In this document: positions 1 to 5,979 of the stretch, piece by piece | How positions within the stretch are numbered: position 1 is the stretch's first letter | How the letters are laid out: each line of letters opens with the position of its first letter | From: Gammaproteobacteria bacterium | Lineage (GTDB): Bacteria > Pseudomonadota > Gammaproteobacteria > Chromatiales > Chromatiaceae | Reading direction: 5' to 3' | Length of the DNA stretch: 9,266 nt | Assembly: GCA_024277555.1 (NCBI GenBank) | Contig: JAJRUY010000064.1 | Location: forward strand, 1 to 9,266 | The notes under the pieces: model-generated | Told to the model about the DNA's origin: nothing | The model's database searches: none | The model's input: only the letters and a program-made list of their open reading frames with translations | Translations under genes and position numbers: made by a program

Positions 1-113
1 ACAGCTCCGACAATTGCACCGGTTTTGGTTTTTCGATTCGGATCAGAAGGATCCGTACAGCCCGCAAGGACAATCATTCCCGATACAGCAATAACCCCTA
101 GTGCTTTTTTCAT
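1..113 (-). CDS. Lipoprotein N-terminus, possibly glycine-zipper/OmpA type (partial)
   Basis: Only the first 37 codons are in the window; the gene runs off the left edge. The start is the ATG read leftward from 113, preceded by a good GGAG ribosome binding site at about 122-127. The product has a lysine-rich start (MKK), a hydrophobic stretch and the lipobox LAGC with Cys19, so it is a predicted lipoprotein cut by signal peptidase II. Thr follows the Cys, which under the E. coli Lol rule favours the outer membrane. After a short polar linker (DPSDPNRKTKTG) the last visible residues (AIVGA) look like the start of a glycine-zipper segment, as in YiaD-type OmpA-family lipoproteins. That family assignment is a guess from a few residues; the lipoprotein call is firm. 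Confidence 0.72.
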   Translation of the reverse strand, partial: MKKALGVIAVSGMIVLAGCTDPSDPNRKTKTGAIVGA

Positions 114-252
114 AATCTTTATCTCCAGATCATCCTCGGATCACGACCTCAAGGATGGCAGTATTAACGCAGTTATCAACAAACAGACCAGTATCAGGAC
201 AAAGGGTTCAGATAGAATCTCAATAATGTGGCATGATCAACGTTATATCTCA

Positions 253-281
253 TTGAATTTGTTTTGGAACTGCTTCAGAAT
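253..281 (+). promoter_or_regulatory. Candidate sigma-70 promoter for the DUF1631-PilZ unit
   Basis: TTGAAT (253-258) and CAGAAT (276-281) are separated by 17 bp, each matching 4 of 6 consensus bases. The pair lies about 118 bp upstream of the GTG start at 399. The 285-bp divergent gap (114-398) must contain promoters for both flanking genes, but this is the only reasonable pair I saw by eye. I found no convincing promoter for the leftward lipoprotein gene. It is a weak prediction made without a scoring matrix. Confidence 0.25.
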
Positions 282-398
282 AGTCCTTAATAGACCACAA
301 CCTGATTCTGTGGATTCAAAATAACATATGGCGCAGGCTTTTGATTCTACTTTGAACCCACAGCCCCAGGTAACCACCTGATTCCAAGGAAAGCCCCG

Positions 399-2516
399 GT
401 GACTATCAGTTATAAATTCCGCTACCTGATCAATGACTGGCAGCAACATGCCATAGAAGAACTGAATGGCAAGTTCCGCCAACAGCTGCGTGCCACGGAT
501 GACGTGCTGATGGAGTTCGCCGACAAGGCGGAAAGCGTCAACATCCAGAACCACTTTTTCGAAGCGCAGCGGGAAATATGGCTGAAGATGGAAGACATGT
601 CCCTGGACTTCCATGATCTGCTGGTGAAATACCTGGGAAAATTCCCCAACGCGAGTAATGAAGAAAAACAAAACCTTGGCGGTGAAACCCTGAGCCTGGT
701 GAATGTCGATTTATACGAGAGAAATCTGGCATTGCACACACTGGCAGAACGTGCGGAAAGAAAAAACTATCAACTTCTGTATGTACTGGCGCAGCGCCTG
801 TCCGTAGTAAATGAAGGACAACCGATAAAAATCCCCAACATACCTGCTTCGCCACGCCAGATGAGCGAAGTGTTCGCCCGCTGTGTTGACCGCCTTAGCA
901 TCGAAAACGATGCGCTCCTGGTGCTGTATACACTTTATGACAAATATGTGCTTTCTGGCCTTGGTGAGCTGCATGAAGAGCTCAATGAAAAACTGAAAAC
1001 AGCGGGCATTCTGCCCAACCTGAAATACAAGGCAAAAATAAACCCGGGATCCGCAACCAGCAAAGAAAAGCCAAACAAAGACAAAGAACCAGAAAAGGCG
1101 CAGACCACCGAAGAACTGGGCGAAGAAACCCTGTCCCGCATCCACGAACTGTTAATGGCCAAGCGTGCCACCCAACACAAAAAGAAACCACTGCCACCGG
1201 GCGTACAGGTCGCCACCACACAGGAAGTGGTAAATGCCACCAACAACATCATTCACCGTGAAGACACTTCGTTTCCGGAGCAGGTACAGCTGGGAAAAAC
1301 CGTTTCCAGGGAATCTGTCAATGCAGAGGTTCTTTCCCAAGTCCAGCAGGCGATGCAGGGTCAGCGAACTGCCCTGAAGGAAACCATCGGCAATGATCGC
1401 CTGCTGGACGAGCAGGAAAACATCATCGATTTGGTGGGCATGCTGTTTGAGCGCATGCTCGATGATGAACGCATTCCGGACATTACCAAGGCATTGCTTG
1501 GCCATCTGCATACGCCTTACATCAAGATCGGCCTGCTCAGCCCCAAACTCTTTTCTTCCAAAGATCACCCCGCCCGCCTGTTTCTCGACCAGACGGTAGA
1601 GGCAGCCGCCTTGTGGATGAATGAAGCTGACCTGGATGAAGGCATTTACCCGTTTCTCAAAGATATGGTGTTTCGCATCGTCAGGCTCAGGCACCAGAAA
1701 AACAGTGATTTCGAGAAATTTTCCCAGTTGCTGAAAGATGAAATCACACGCCTGGAAGAAAAATTCACTATTCTGGAAAAACACAGCAGGGAATCCGAGC
1801 AAGGGCAGGAACTGATGTCCCGGGCGAAAGCCATGGCGAAATCTGCTGTAGAAGCAACATTTGATGGACAGGCTATCCCGGATTATTGCGCCTATTTTAT
1901 CGAACAGGTATGGATTGATTACCTTACGCTGCTGCGTCTGCGCGAAGGCGTGGATAATGACAGCACGGCATGGGAAGAAGCCCTGGATCTGGGGCGCTAT
2001 CTGCTCGGCACCAGCCAGGAAATTCTGGCCCATACAGCCCAGCAGCCACAGCTGGATACGCTCTCGGAACAGCTATGGGCACAGGTAGGCGGCCTGCTGC
2101 CGCATAAAAGCAAGGAAATAGAGCGTTTTGTCAAAGCGCTGGAAGAAAAACCAAAAGAACAAATCACCATGGATCTGCATCACAAAGGAACCAAGATAAA
2201 GCCGAAAATCAACCCGAAAATGATGAAAACATACAATCGGCTGCGGGCGTTGCCGGAAAATACCGTGTTTGAATTTGATTTGAGAACCAGCAAGAGTTAC
2301 CGCGCAAGACTGTCATGGTACAACCATTTCTCGGATCGCTTTTTGTTCGTAAACAACCGGGGCAAGAAAACTTCATTGCTGGATATTGCAGAATTGGCAG
2401 AGGGGTTGCTCAACGGCAATGTTGCCTATTATGAAGACATAAAAACTTCCTTCTGGGATCGCGCAATGACCGCTATCAAAACCATCCTTGAACGCGCCCC
2501 CCAAACCACTTCATAA
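399..2516 (+). CDS. DUF1631 family protein (uncharacterised)
   Basis: This 705-residue protein is of typical length for the DUF1631 family of beta- and gammaproteobacteria, which has no established biochemical role; some relatives carry an unfounded thymidine phosphorylase label. The N-terminal part (about 6-75) is helical. Residues 148-208 follow the family pattern, ending in a conserved segment (ELNEKLKTAGILPNL). A charged Lys/Glu/Pro-rich linker covers about 212-270. The most diagnostic block is 342-400, with LVGMLFERMLDD, then IKIGLLSPKLF and DHPARLFLD. A long charged helix, probably coiled coil, spans about 435-485. The C-terminus (about 622-680) looks like a small beta domain (RARLSWYNHFSDRFLFVNN) seen in DUF1631 proteins and reminiscent of PilZ folds. 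No signal peptide or membrane segment is seen, so it should be cytoplasmic. The GTG start has AAGGAAAG at 386-392. A PilZ gene follows after 12 bp, suggesting a role linked to cyclic-di-GMP signalling, which is inference. Confidence 0.88.
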   Translation: MTISYKFRYLINDWQQHAIEELNGKFRQQLRATDDVLMEFADKAESVNIQNHFFEAQREIWLKMEDMSLDFHDLLVKYLGKFPNASNEEKQNLGGETLSLVNVDLYERNLALHTLAERAERKNYQLLYVLAQRLSVVNEGQPIKIPNIPASPRQMSEVFARCVDRLSIENDALLVLYTLYDKYVLSGLGELHEELNEKLKTAGILPNLKYKAKINPGSATSKEKPNKDKEPEKAQTTEELGEETLSRIHELLMAKRATQHKKKPLPPGVQVATTQEVVNATNNIIHREDTSFPEQVQLGKTVSRESVNAEVLSQVQQAMQGQRTALKETIGNDRLLDEQENIIDLVGMLFERMLDDERIPDITKALLGHLHTPYIKIGLLSPKLFSSKDHPARLFLDQTVEAAALWMNEADLDEGIYPFLKDMVFRIVRLRHQKNSDFEKFSQLLKDEITRLEEKFTILEKHSRESEQGQELMSRAKAMAKSAVEATFDGQAIPDYCAYFIEQVWIDYLTLLRLREGVDNDSTAWEEALDLGRYLLGTSQEILAHTAQQPQLDTLSEQLWAQVGGLLPHKSKEIERFVKALEEKPKEQITMDLHHKGTKIKPKINPKMMKTYNRLRALPENTVFEFDLRTSKSYRARLSWYNHFSDRFLFVNNRGKKTSLLDIAELAEGLLNGNVAYYEDIKTSFWDRAMTAIKTILERAPQTTS

Positions 2517-2528
2517 AGAGGAACCAAC

Positions 2529-2900
2529 GTGCATCAAAGAGTACATGACCGATACTCGCCTCGCTCCACCGTGCAAGTGATCAACAGCCTCAACGGGAGA
2601 GCCGTGGGGGTGCTTGTCAATATCTCCAGAGAAGGGTTCATGATTGTTTCCGAGGGAGAACACCCCACCCCCGGCACCATTCACCAACTTCAGCTCATTG
2701 ACCACAATAGTGGAGATCCCGACATCACCCTGGGAGCCACCTGTTTGTGGCTCGATGAAGCAAGTGCATCAGACAGCTACTGGTCAGGTTTTCAGATTAT
2801 CGATATTTCCGCAAAAGAACGGGGAATACTGGATAACTACATCAAATCCATAGCACTCCCTGCAAACGAAAACCCCTCCCAGAAAACCTCGGACATATGA
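2529..2900 (+). CDS. PilZ-domain protein, predicted cyclic-di-GMP receptor
   Basis: This 123-residue cytoplasmic protein consists essentially of one PilZ domain. The two parts of the cyclic-di-GMP binding signature are visible: an RxxxR motif near the N-terminus (R8-YSP-R12, with an overlapping R4-VHD-R8) and the [D/N]xSxxG motif as N31-I-S-R-E-G36. Both are intact, so ligand binding is likely. The rest gives the expected beta-strand pattern (TLGATCLWLD, then WSGFQIIDI) and a C-terminal helix (about 95-108), followed by a polar tail. The GTG start is supported by AGAGGA at 2517-2522 with 6-bp spacing. It sits 12 bp after the DUF1631 stop and is almost certainly cotranscribed with it. No output domain is attached, so it probably acts by binding a partner; the DUF1631 protein is the obvious candidate by position. 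I cannot assign a process such as motility, pili or polysaccharide from this window. Confidence 0.88.
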   Translation: MHQRVHDRYSPRSTVQVINSLNGRAVGVLVNISREGFMIVSEGEHPTPGTIHQLQLIDHNSGDPDITLGATCLWLDEASASDSYWSGFQIIDISAKERGILDNYIKSIALPANENPSQKTSDI

Positions 2901-2938
2901 AACACCCCGTTCAGTCAAGCGGGAATCATGTCATTTAG

Positions 2939-2967
2939 TTGACCTGATGCAAATTTTTTTGTAGTTT
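2939..2967 (+). promoter_or_regulatory. Candidate promoter of the cold-shock gene
   Basis: TTGACC (2939-2944, 5 of 6 consensus bases) is followed after 17 bp by TAGTTT (2962-2967, 3 of 6) within an AT-rich stretch. The 146-bp gap after the PilZ gene is the only place for a dedicated promoter. If used, the 5' leader would be about 70 nt, containing an A/T-rich segment before the ribosome binding site. No copy of the E. coli cspA cold-box sequence was recognised. Confidence 0.33.
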
Positions 2968-3034
2968 TCCAAATAAAATACGCAAAAGTTAGACGCTTAC
3001 CAATAATAAAAGATTTTTTACACCAAAGGAAAGC

Positions 3035-3040
3035 AGGAGG
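3035..3040 (+). promoter_or_regulatory. Strong Shine-Dalgarno of the cold-shock gene
   Basis: A perfect AGGAGG lies 6 bp before the ATG at 3047. It fixes the start codon and predicts high translation, in contrast to the weak or absent sites in the rluE-nudJ-mnmA chain further right. Confidence 0.85.
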
Positions 3041-3046
3041 ATAGAT

Positions 3047-3256
3047 ATGCCTAGCGGTGTCGTAAAATGGTTCAACAACGCGAAGGGTTACGGATTTGTC
3101 ACCCCCAATGACGGCGAAGAAGATGTATTCGTGCATTTCTCCGCCATTGAGATGGACGGTTACAAAACCCTCAAAGAAGGACAGGCCGTAGAGTTTGACA
3201 TTGAACAGGGTCCCAAAGGCCTGCATGCCCAGAACCTGAAATACGCAACGGAATAG
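3047..3256 (+). CDS. cspD: Cold-shock domain protein, CspD-like
   Basis: This 69-residue single-domain nucleic-acid-binding protein has the cold-shock fold. RNP1 is K13-G-Y-G-F-V18 and RNP2 is V27-F-V-H-F31; W8, F9 and the FNNAKGYGF segment complete the aromatic binding face. The middle segment (EMDGYKTLKEGQ, then FDIEQGPKG) resembles CspD more than CspA, and cspD lies near icd in pseudomonads. E. coli CspD inhibits replication in stationary phase, but whether this protein does so is unknown; it could equally be a general RNA chaperone. In many gammaproteobacteria cspD is adjacent to clpS-clpA, but here the next gene is the convergent icd and no clpS is seen. Transcription ends at the intrinsic terminator at 3337-3374. 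The csp family is certain; the cspD symbol rests on similarity and neighbourhood. Confidence 0.9.
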   Translation: MPSGVVKWFNNAKGYGFVTPNDGEEDVFVHFSAIEMDGYKTLKEGQAVEFDIEQGPKGLHAQNLKYATE

Positions 3257-3336
3257 CACAGGGCAGCTCTAATAATTCATATCTGCCAAACAGAATTAAT
3301 AGAGATGCCCTACATTCCAATTGTTTTCAGACATTG

Positions 3337-3374
3337 AAAAAGCCTGCCCGAACAATCCCGGGCAGGCTTTTTTT
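3337..3374. terminator. Strong bidirectional intrinsic terminator
   Basis: A perfect 9-bp GC-rich stem (GCCTGCCCG at 3342-3350, CGGGCAGGC at 3359-3367) has an 8-nt loop. It is followed by seven T on the plus strand (3368-3374) and preceded by five A (3337-3341), which become a T tract for leftward transcription. It lies 80 bp after the cspD stop and about 260 bp after the icd stop, so it can end both convergent transcripts. Because it is on the cspD side of the palindrome, the icd transcript would carry the palindrome in its 3' untranslated region unless it ends earlier. Confidence 0.92.
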
Positions 3375-3394
3375 AGCCCGCATGTTTTACCGGA

Positions 3395-3516
3395 ATCCAG
3401 ATTTTTCCCGGAGAGATTTTCGTTCAGATTGTTCGAACGGCCAAAAGTCGATGTCATTCATCGGCTTGCAGGCTGTTCGAACAATCTGGGCGAAAAGATC
3501 CCGGGAAAAACCGGAT
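3395..3516. repeat. Large imperfect palindrome (about 120 bp), origin unknown
   Basis: The two halves are reverse complements over nearly the full length. Paired blocks, from outside inward, are 3395-3398 with 3513-3516 (4 bp), 3402-3411 with 3501-3510 (10 bp), 3417-3442 with 3471-3496 (26 bp) and 3445-3453 with 3459-3467 (9 bp). Only small internal loops separate them, and the apical loop TCATT is at 3454-3458. Of 49 pairs, 45 are Watson-Crick. The other four are G/T oppositions, all oriented to form G-U wobbles in plus-strand RNA. The long stem includes the self-complementary GTTCGAAC in each arm. There is no T tract next to it, so it is not a normal terminator. It may be a palindromic mobile element (MITE or REP-like) or a structured RNA. 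A 6-bp direct repeat ACCGGA (3389-3394, 3510-3515) lies at the ends, but its right copy overlaps the stem. Confidence 0.85.
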
Positions 3517-3635
3517 AGCGTGACGGGTACAAAGTGTAACCTGGCCCAATTCGACGCAAGATAATAAATAGTATAGATAAACACCTGCATTCCGAGCGTT
3601 CTGGTAAAATATGCGGGTTAGTTCAGGCTACAAGG

Positions 3636-4892
3636 CTACATTTCGGCAATCATGGCCTCACCAAAGGCAGAACAACTCAGCAATGTGGCACCATCCATGA
3701 GACGCTCGAGATCATAGGTCACCGTCTTTTTCTGTATCGCAGCGCCCATGGACTTGATAATCAGATCAGCGGCTTCTGCCCAGCCCATGTGGCGCAACAT
3801 CATTTCTGCTGACAAAATCAGCGAACCGGGATTCACCTTGTCCTGACCTGCATACTTCGGTGCCGTACCATGGGTCGCCTCAAACATGGCGACCGTATCC
3901 GACAGGTTGGCCCCCGGAGCAATCCCGATTCCCCCAACCTGGGCGGCCAGCGCATCAGAGATGTAATCGCCATTGAGATTCAGGGTGGCAATCACATCGT
4001 ATTCCCGGGGGCGCAGCAGAATCTGTTGCAGGAAGGCGTCGGCAATTACATCCTTGACGATAATTTCCTTTCCGGTAACAGGATTTTCAAAACCACACCA
4101 GGGGCCGCCATCAATCTCCACCGCTCCGAACTCCTGTTTCGCCAGCTCGTAACCCCACTCCTTAAAGGCTCCTTCAGTAAATTTCATGATGTTACCCTTG
4201 TGTACCAGGGTTACAGAATCCCGATCATTGTCTACTGCATATTGAATGGCCTTGCGCACCAGGCGGCGTGTGCCGTCTCTGGAAACAGGTTTGACGCCGA
4301 TACCGGAAGTTTCTGGGAAACGGATCTTGGTAACACCCATTTCATTCTGCAGGAAGTCAATAACCTTCTTCACTTCTGCAGAACCGGCAGGCCACTCCAC
4401 GCCGGCATAGATATCTTCAGAATTTTCCCTGAAAATCACCATGTCGGTGTATTCGGGGTGACGCAAAGGGCTGGGAGTACCCGAAAAATAGCGCACCGGG
4501 CGCAGACACACATACAAATCCAGCACCTGACGCAGGGTCACATTCAGGGAACGAATTCCTCCACCAACCGGAGTAGTCAGCGGCCCCTTGATGGAAACCA
4601 CATGGTCTTTTACCGCATCAAAAGTTTCCTGGGGCAACCAGGTATCATCACCATAAACCTTTACCGCTTTCTCACCCGCATAGACTTCCATCCAGGCAAT
4701 GGATTTCTCTCCGCCATAGGCCTTCTCCACCGCAGCATCCACGACCTTTTTCATCACCGGCGTGATATCCACGCCAATTCCATCGCCCTCGATGAACGGC
4801 ACAACAGGAATATCCGGAACATTGAGACTGTTGTCCTTGTTGACCGTGATTTTTTCACCAATGGAAGGAATTTCTATTTTTTCGTACGACAT
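3636..4892 (-). CDS. icd: NADP-dependent isocitrate dehydrogenase
   Basis: This TCA-cycle enzyme oxidatively decarboxylates isocitrate to 2-oxoglutarate with NADP in the cytoplasm. The product is 418 residues, against 416 in E. coli Icd, and aligns along its whole length. Substrate-site residues are visible: S115 and N117 in GGIRSLN, R121, R131, R155, Y162 and K232 (HKGN). Metal-binding aspartates are D285, D309 and D313. Residues known to select NADP over NAD are present (K346, Y347, V353, Y393, R397). S115 matches the serine phosphorylated by AceK in E. coli, so control at the glyoxylate branch is possible if aceK exists elsewhere. I chose the ATG at 4892 (MSYEK) because it aligns with the E. 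coli N-terminus and has AAGGG a few bases upstream; an in-frame ATG at 4925 would add 11 poorly matching residues. It is divergent from rluE (56-bp gap) and convergent with cspD. Confidence 0.97.
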   Translation of the reverse strand: MSYEKIEIPSIGEKITVNKDNSLNVPDIPVVPFIEGDGIGVDITPVMKKVVDAAVEKAYGGEKSIAWMEVYAGEKAVKVYGDDTWLPQETFDAVKDHVVSIKGPLTTPVGGGIRSLNVTLRQVLDLYVCLRPVRYFSGTPSPLRHPEYTDMVIFRENSEDIYAGVEWPAGSAEVKKVIDFLQNEMGVTKIRFPETSGIGVKPVSRDGTRRLVRKAIQYAVDNDRDSVTLVHKGNIMKFTEGAFKEWGYELAKQEFGAVEIDGGPWCGFENPVTGKEIIVKDVIADAFLQQILLRPREYDVIATLNLNGDYISDALAAQVGGIGIAPGANLSDTVAMFEATHGTAPKYAGQDKVNPGSLILSAEMMLRHMGWAEAADLIIKSMGAAIQKKTVTYDLERLMDGATLLSCSAFGEAMIAEM

Positions 4893-4948
4893 CAAACACA
4901 CCCTTTTTGCTATTGTATGCATCATATTCTAACATTTTCGCCATCGCC

Positions 4949-5533
4949 ATGACGCGCCTGATCCTGTTCAACAAGCCCTACGGCGTACTCACCCAGTTTA
5001 CCGACAAGGACGGACGGCCAGTGCTGGCTGACTACATTCCCATCCAGGGCGTGTATCCGGCGGGCAGGCTTGATCGTGACAGCGAGGGCCTGCTGCTGCT
5101 TACCGACGATGGCAAGCTGGCACACCGGCTCACCCATCCCGGCAAACGCAGCTGGAAAACCTACCAGGTGCAGATAGAAGGCATCCCGGACGAGGATGAT
5201 CTGCTGCCATTGCAAAATGGCATCATGCTCAAGGATGGCCCCACCCTGCCCGCCCAGGCCAGAATTATCGAAGCACCGGATTTGTGGCCCCGCGATCCAC
5301 CCGTGCGCTACCGCGCCAGCATCCCCACCAGCTGGCTGGAAATCCGCATCCAGGAGGGGCGCAATCGCCAGATCCGGCGCATGACGGCCGCCATTGGCTT
5401 CCCTACCCTGCGCCTGGTGCGCACCGCCATCAGCGACTGGAAGCTGGATGGCCTGCTACCCGGGCAATGGAAACAAGCCCTGTTCAATCCACAACAACGC
5501 CGAAGGACGAAGCAGGTTAAAATACCCCCATGA
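4949..5533 (+). CDS. rluE: 23S rRNA pseudouridine synthase RluE
   Basis: This RsuA-family pseudouridine synthase isomerises a uridine in 23S rRNA; the E. coli enzyme acts on U2457. The 194-residue product starts directly at the catalytic domain (TRLILFNKPYGVL). It lacks an S4 RNA-binding domain, as RluE does. The family motif GRLDRDSEGLLLLT (39-52) contains the catalytic Asp42. Other conserved segments are NGIMLKDGPTLPA, IPTSWLEI and GRNRQIRRMTAAIGFPTLRL. The ATG at 4949 is preferred because homology begins there; an in-frame TTG at 4907 would overlap the region needed for icd initiation. No clear Shine-Dalgarno precedes it. It heads the chain of overlapping genes and its stop overlaps the nudJ start (ATGA). 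The gene order icd-rluE-nudJ-mnmA-hflD matches E. coli. Confidence 0.93.
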   Translation: MTRLILFNKPYGVLTQFTDKDGRPVLADYIPIQGVYPAGRLDRDSEGLLLLTDDGKLAHRLTHPGKRSWKTYQVQIEGIPDEDDLLPLQNGIMLKDGPTLPAQARIIEAPDLWPRDPPVRYRASIPTSWLEIRIQEGRNRQIRRMTAAIGFPTLRLVRTAISDWKLDGLLPGQWKQALFNPQQRRRTKQVKIPP

Positions 5534-5979
5534 TCTGGAAGCCACATGTCACCGTCGCTGCTGTTATTGAGGAAAATGCACATTTTCTGCTGGTTGAAGA
5601 GCGCATCGAAGAGGAAACCGTTTTCAACCAGCCGGCTGGCCATCTGGAACAGGGCGAATCATTGATGGACGCCATCAGCCGCGAGGTGCTGGAGGAAACC
5701 ACCCGCCCCTTCCAAGCCAAGGCATTGCTTGGCACCTGGCTGTACCACCTGAGCGAAAAGCAACGCACCTACCTGCGCTTCTGCTTTTGCGGCAGCGTGG
5801 GAGAGCCGCTGTCCGGACACTCCCTGGACGGGGAAATCATCGCCATCCACTGGCTCACGCTGAAAGAAATACAGCAACGGCAAAACAGGCTGCGCAGCCC
5901 CATGGTGCTGCAATGCATCCAGGATTACCTCAGGGGTGTTCGCCTGCCTCTGGATAGCTTGCACACCCTCACCAAATGA
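5530..5979 (+). CDS. nudJ: Nudix hydrolase NudJ (phosphatase)
   Basis: This 149-residue Nudix protein has the size of E. coli NudJ (153), which hydrolyses HMP-PP (a thiamine intermediate) and nucleoside di- and triphosphates. Homology starts at once (MIWKPHVTVAAVIEEN). The Nudix box runs from G37 to T58: G37, E43, then R51-E-V-L-E-E56, which carries the metal-binding glutamates. The box glycine after EE-x is Thr58 here and the next hydrophobic position is Arg59, an unusual end to the motif; the catalytic core REVLEE is intact. The NudJ family assignment rests on overall similarity and on its place between rluE and mnmA. The start ATG overlaps the rluE stop by 4 bp, with only a weak upstream AGG, so translation is probably coupled. 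Confidence 0.92.
   Translation: MIWKPHVTVAAVIEENAHFLLVEERIEEETVFNQPAGHLEQGESLMDAISREVLEETTRPFQAKALLGTWLYHLSEKQRTYLRFCFCGSVGEPLSGHSLDGEIIAIHWLTLKEIQQRQNRLRSPMVLQCIQDYLRGVRLPLDSLHTLTK

Larger units (their letters stand above)
3257..3635. other. 379-bp gap between convergent cspD and icd
   Basis: This non-coding region contains the bidirectional terminator (3337-3374), the large palindrome (3395-3516) and an AT-rich stretch (about 3560-3582). Next to icd there is an extended -10-like box, TGG-TAAAAT (3602-3610), pointing into icd on the antisense side without a good -35. Short open frames across the region are by-products of the palindrome and show no coding features or plausible ribosome binding sites. 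I see no gene here. Confidence 0.7.

Noticed and set aside
1152..2033. A 293-codon open frame opposite the DUF1631 gene
   Set aside because: It is antisense to a conserved protein and its translation shows no family motif; composition is typical of shadow frames.
2905..2924. Weak hairpin after the PilZ stop as a terminator
   Set aside because: CCCG and CGGG can pair, but the stem is only about 4 bp and no T tract follows; cspD could receive some read-through, but no terminator can be supported.
3395..3516. Integron attC site as an explanation of the palindrome
   Set aside because: The arms do not show the attC core sites or the unpaired extrahelical bases, the pairing is too continuous, and no integrase or cassette genes are nearby.
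3870..4952. A 360-codon open frame opposite icd
   Set aside because: It lies wholly antisense to a full-length conserved enzyme, has no recognisable domain or ribosome binding site, and reflects codon bias of icd.
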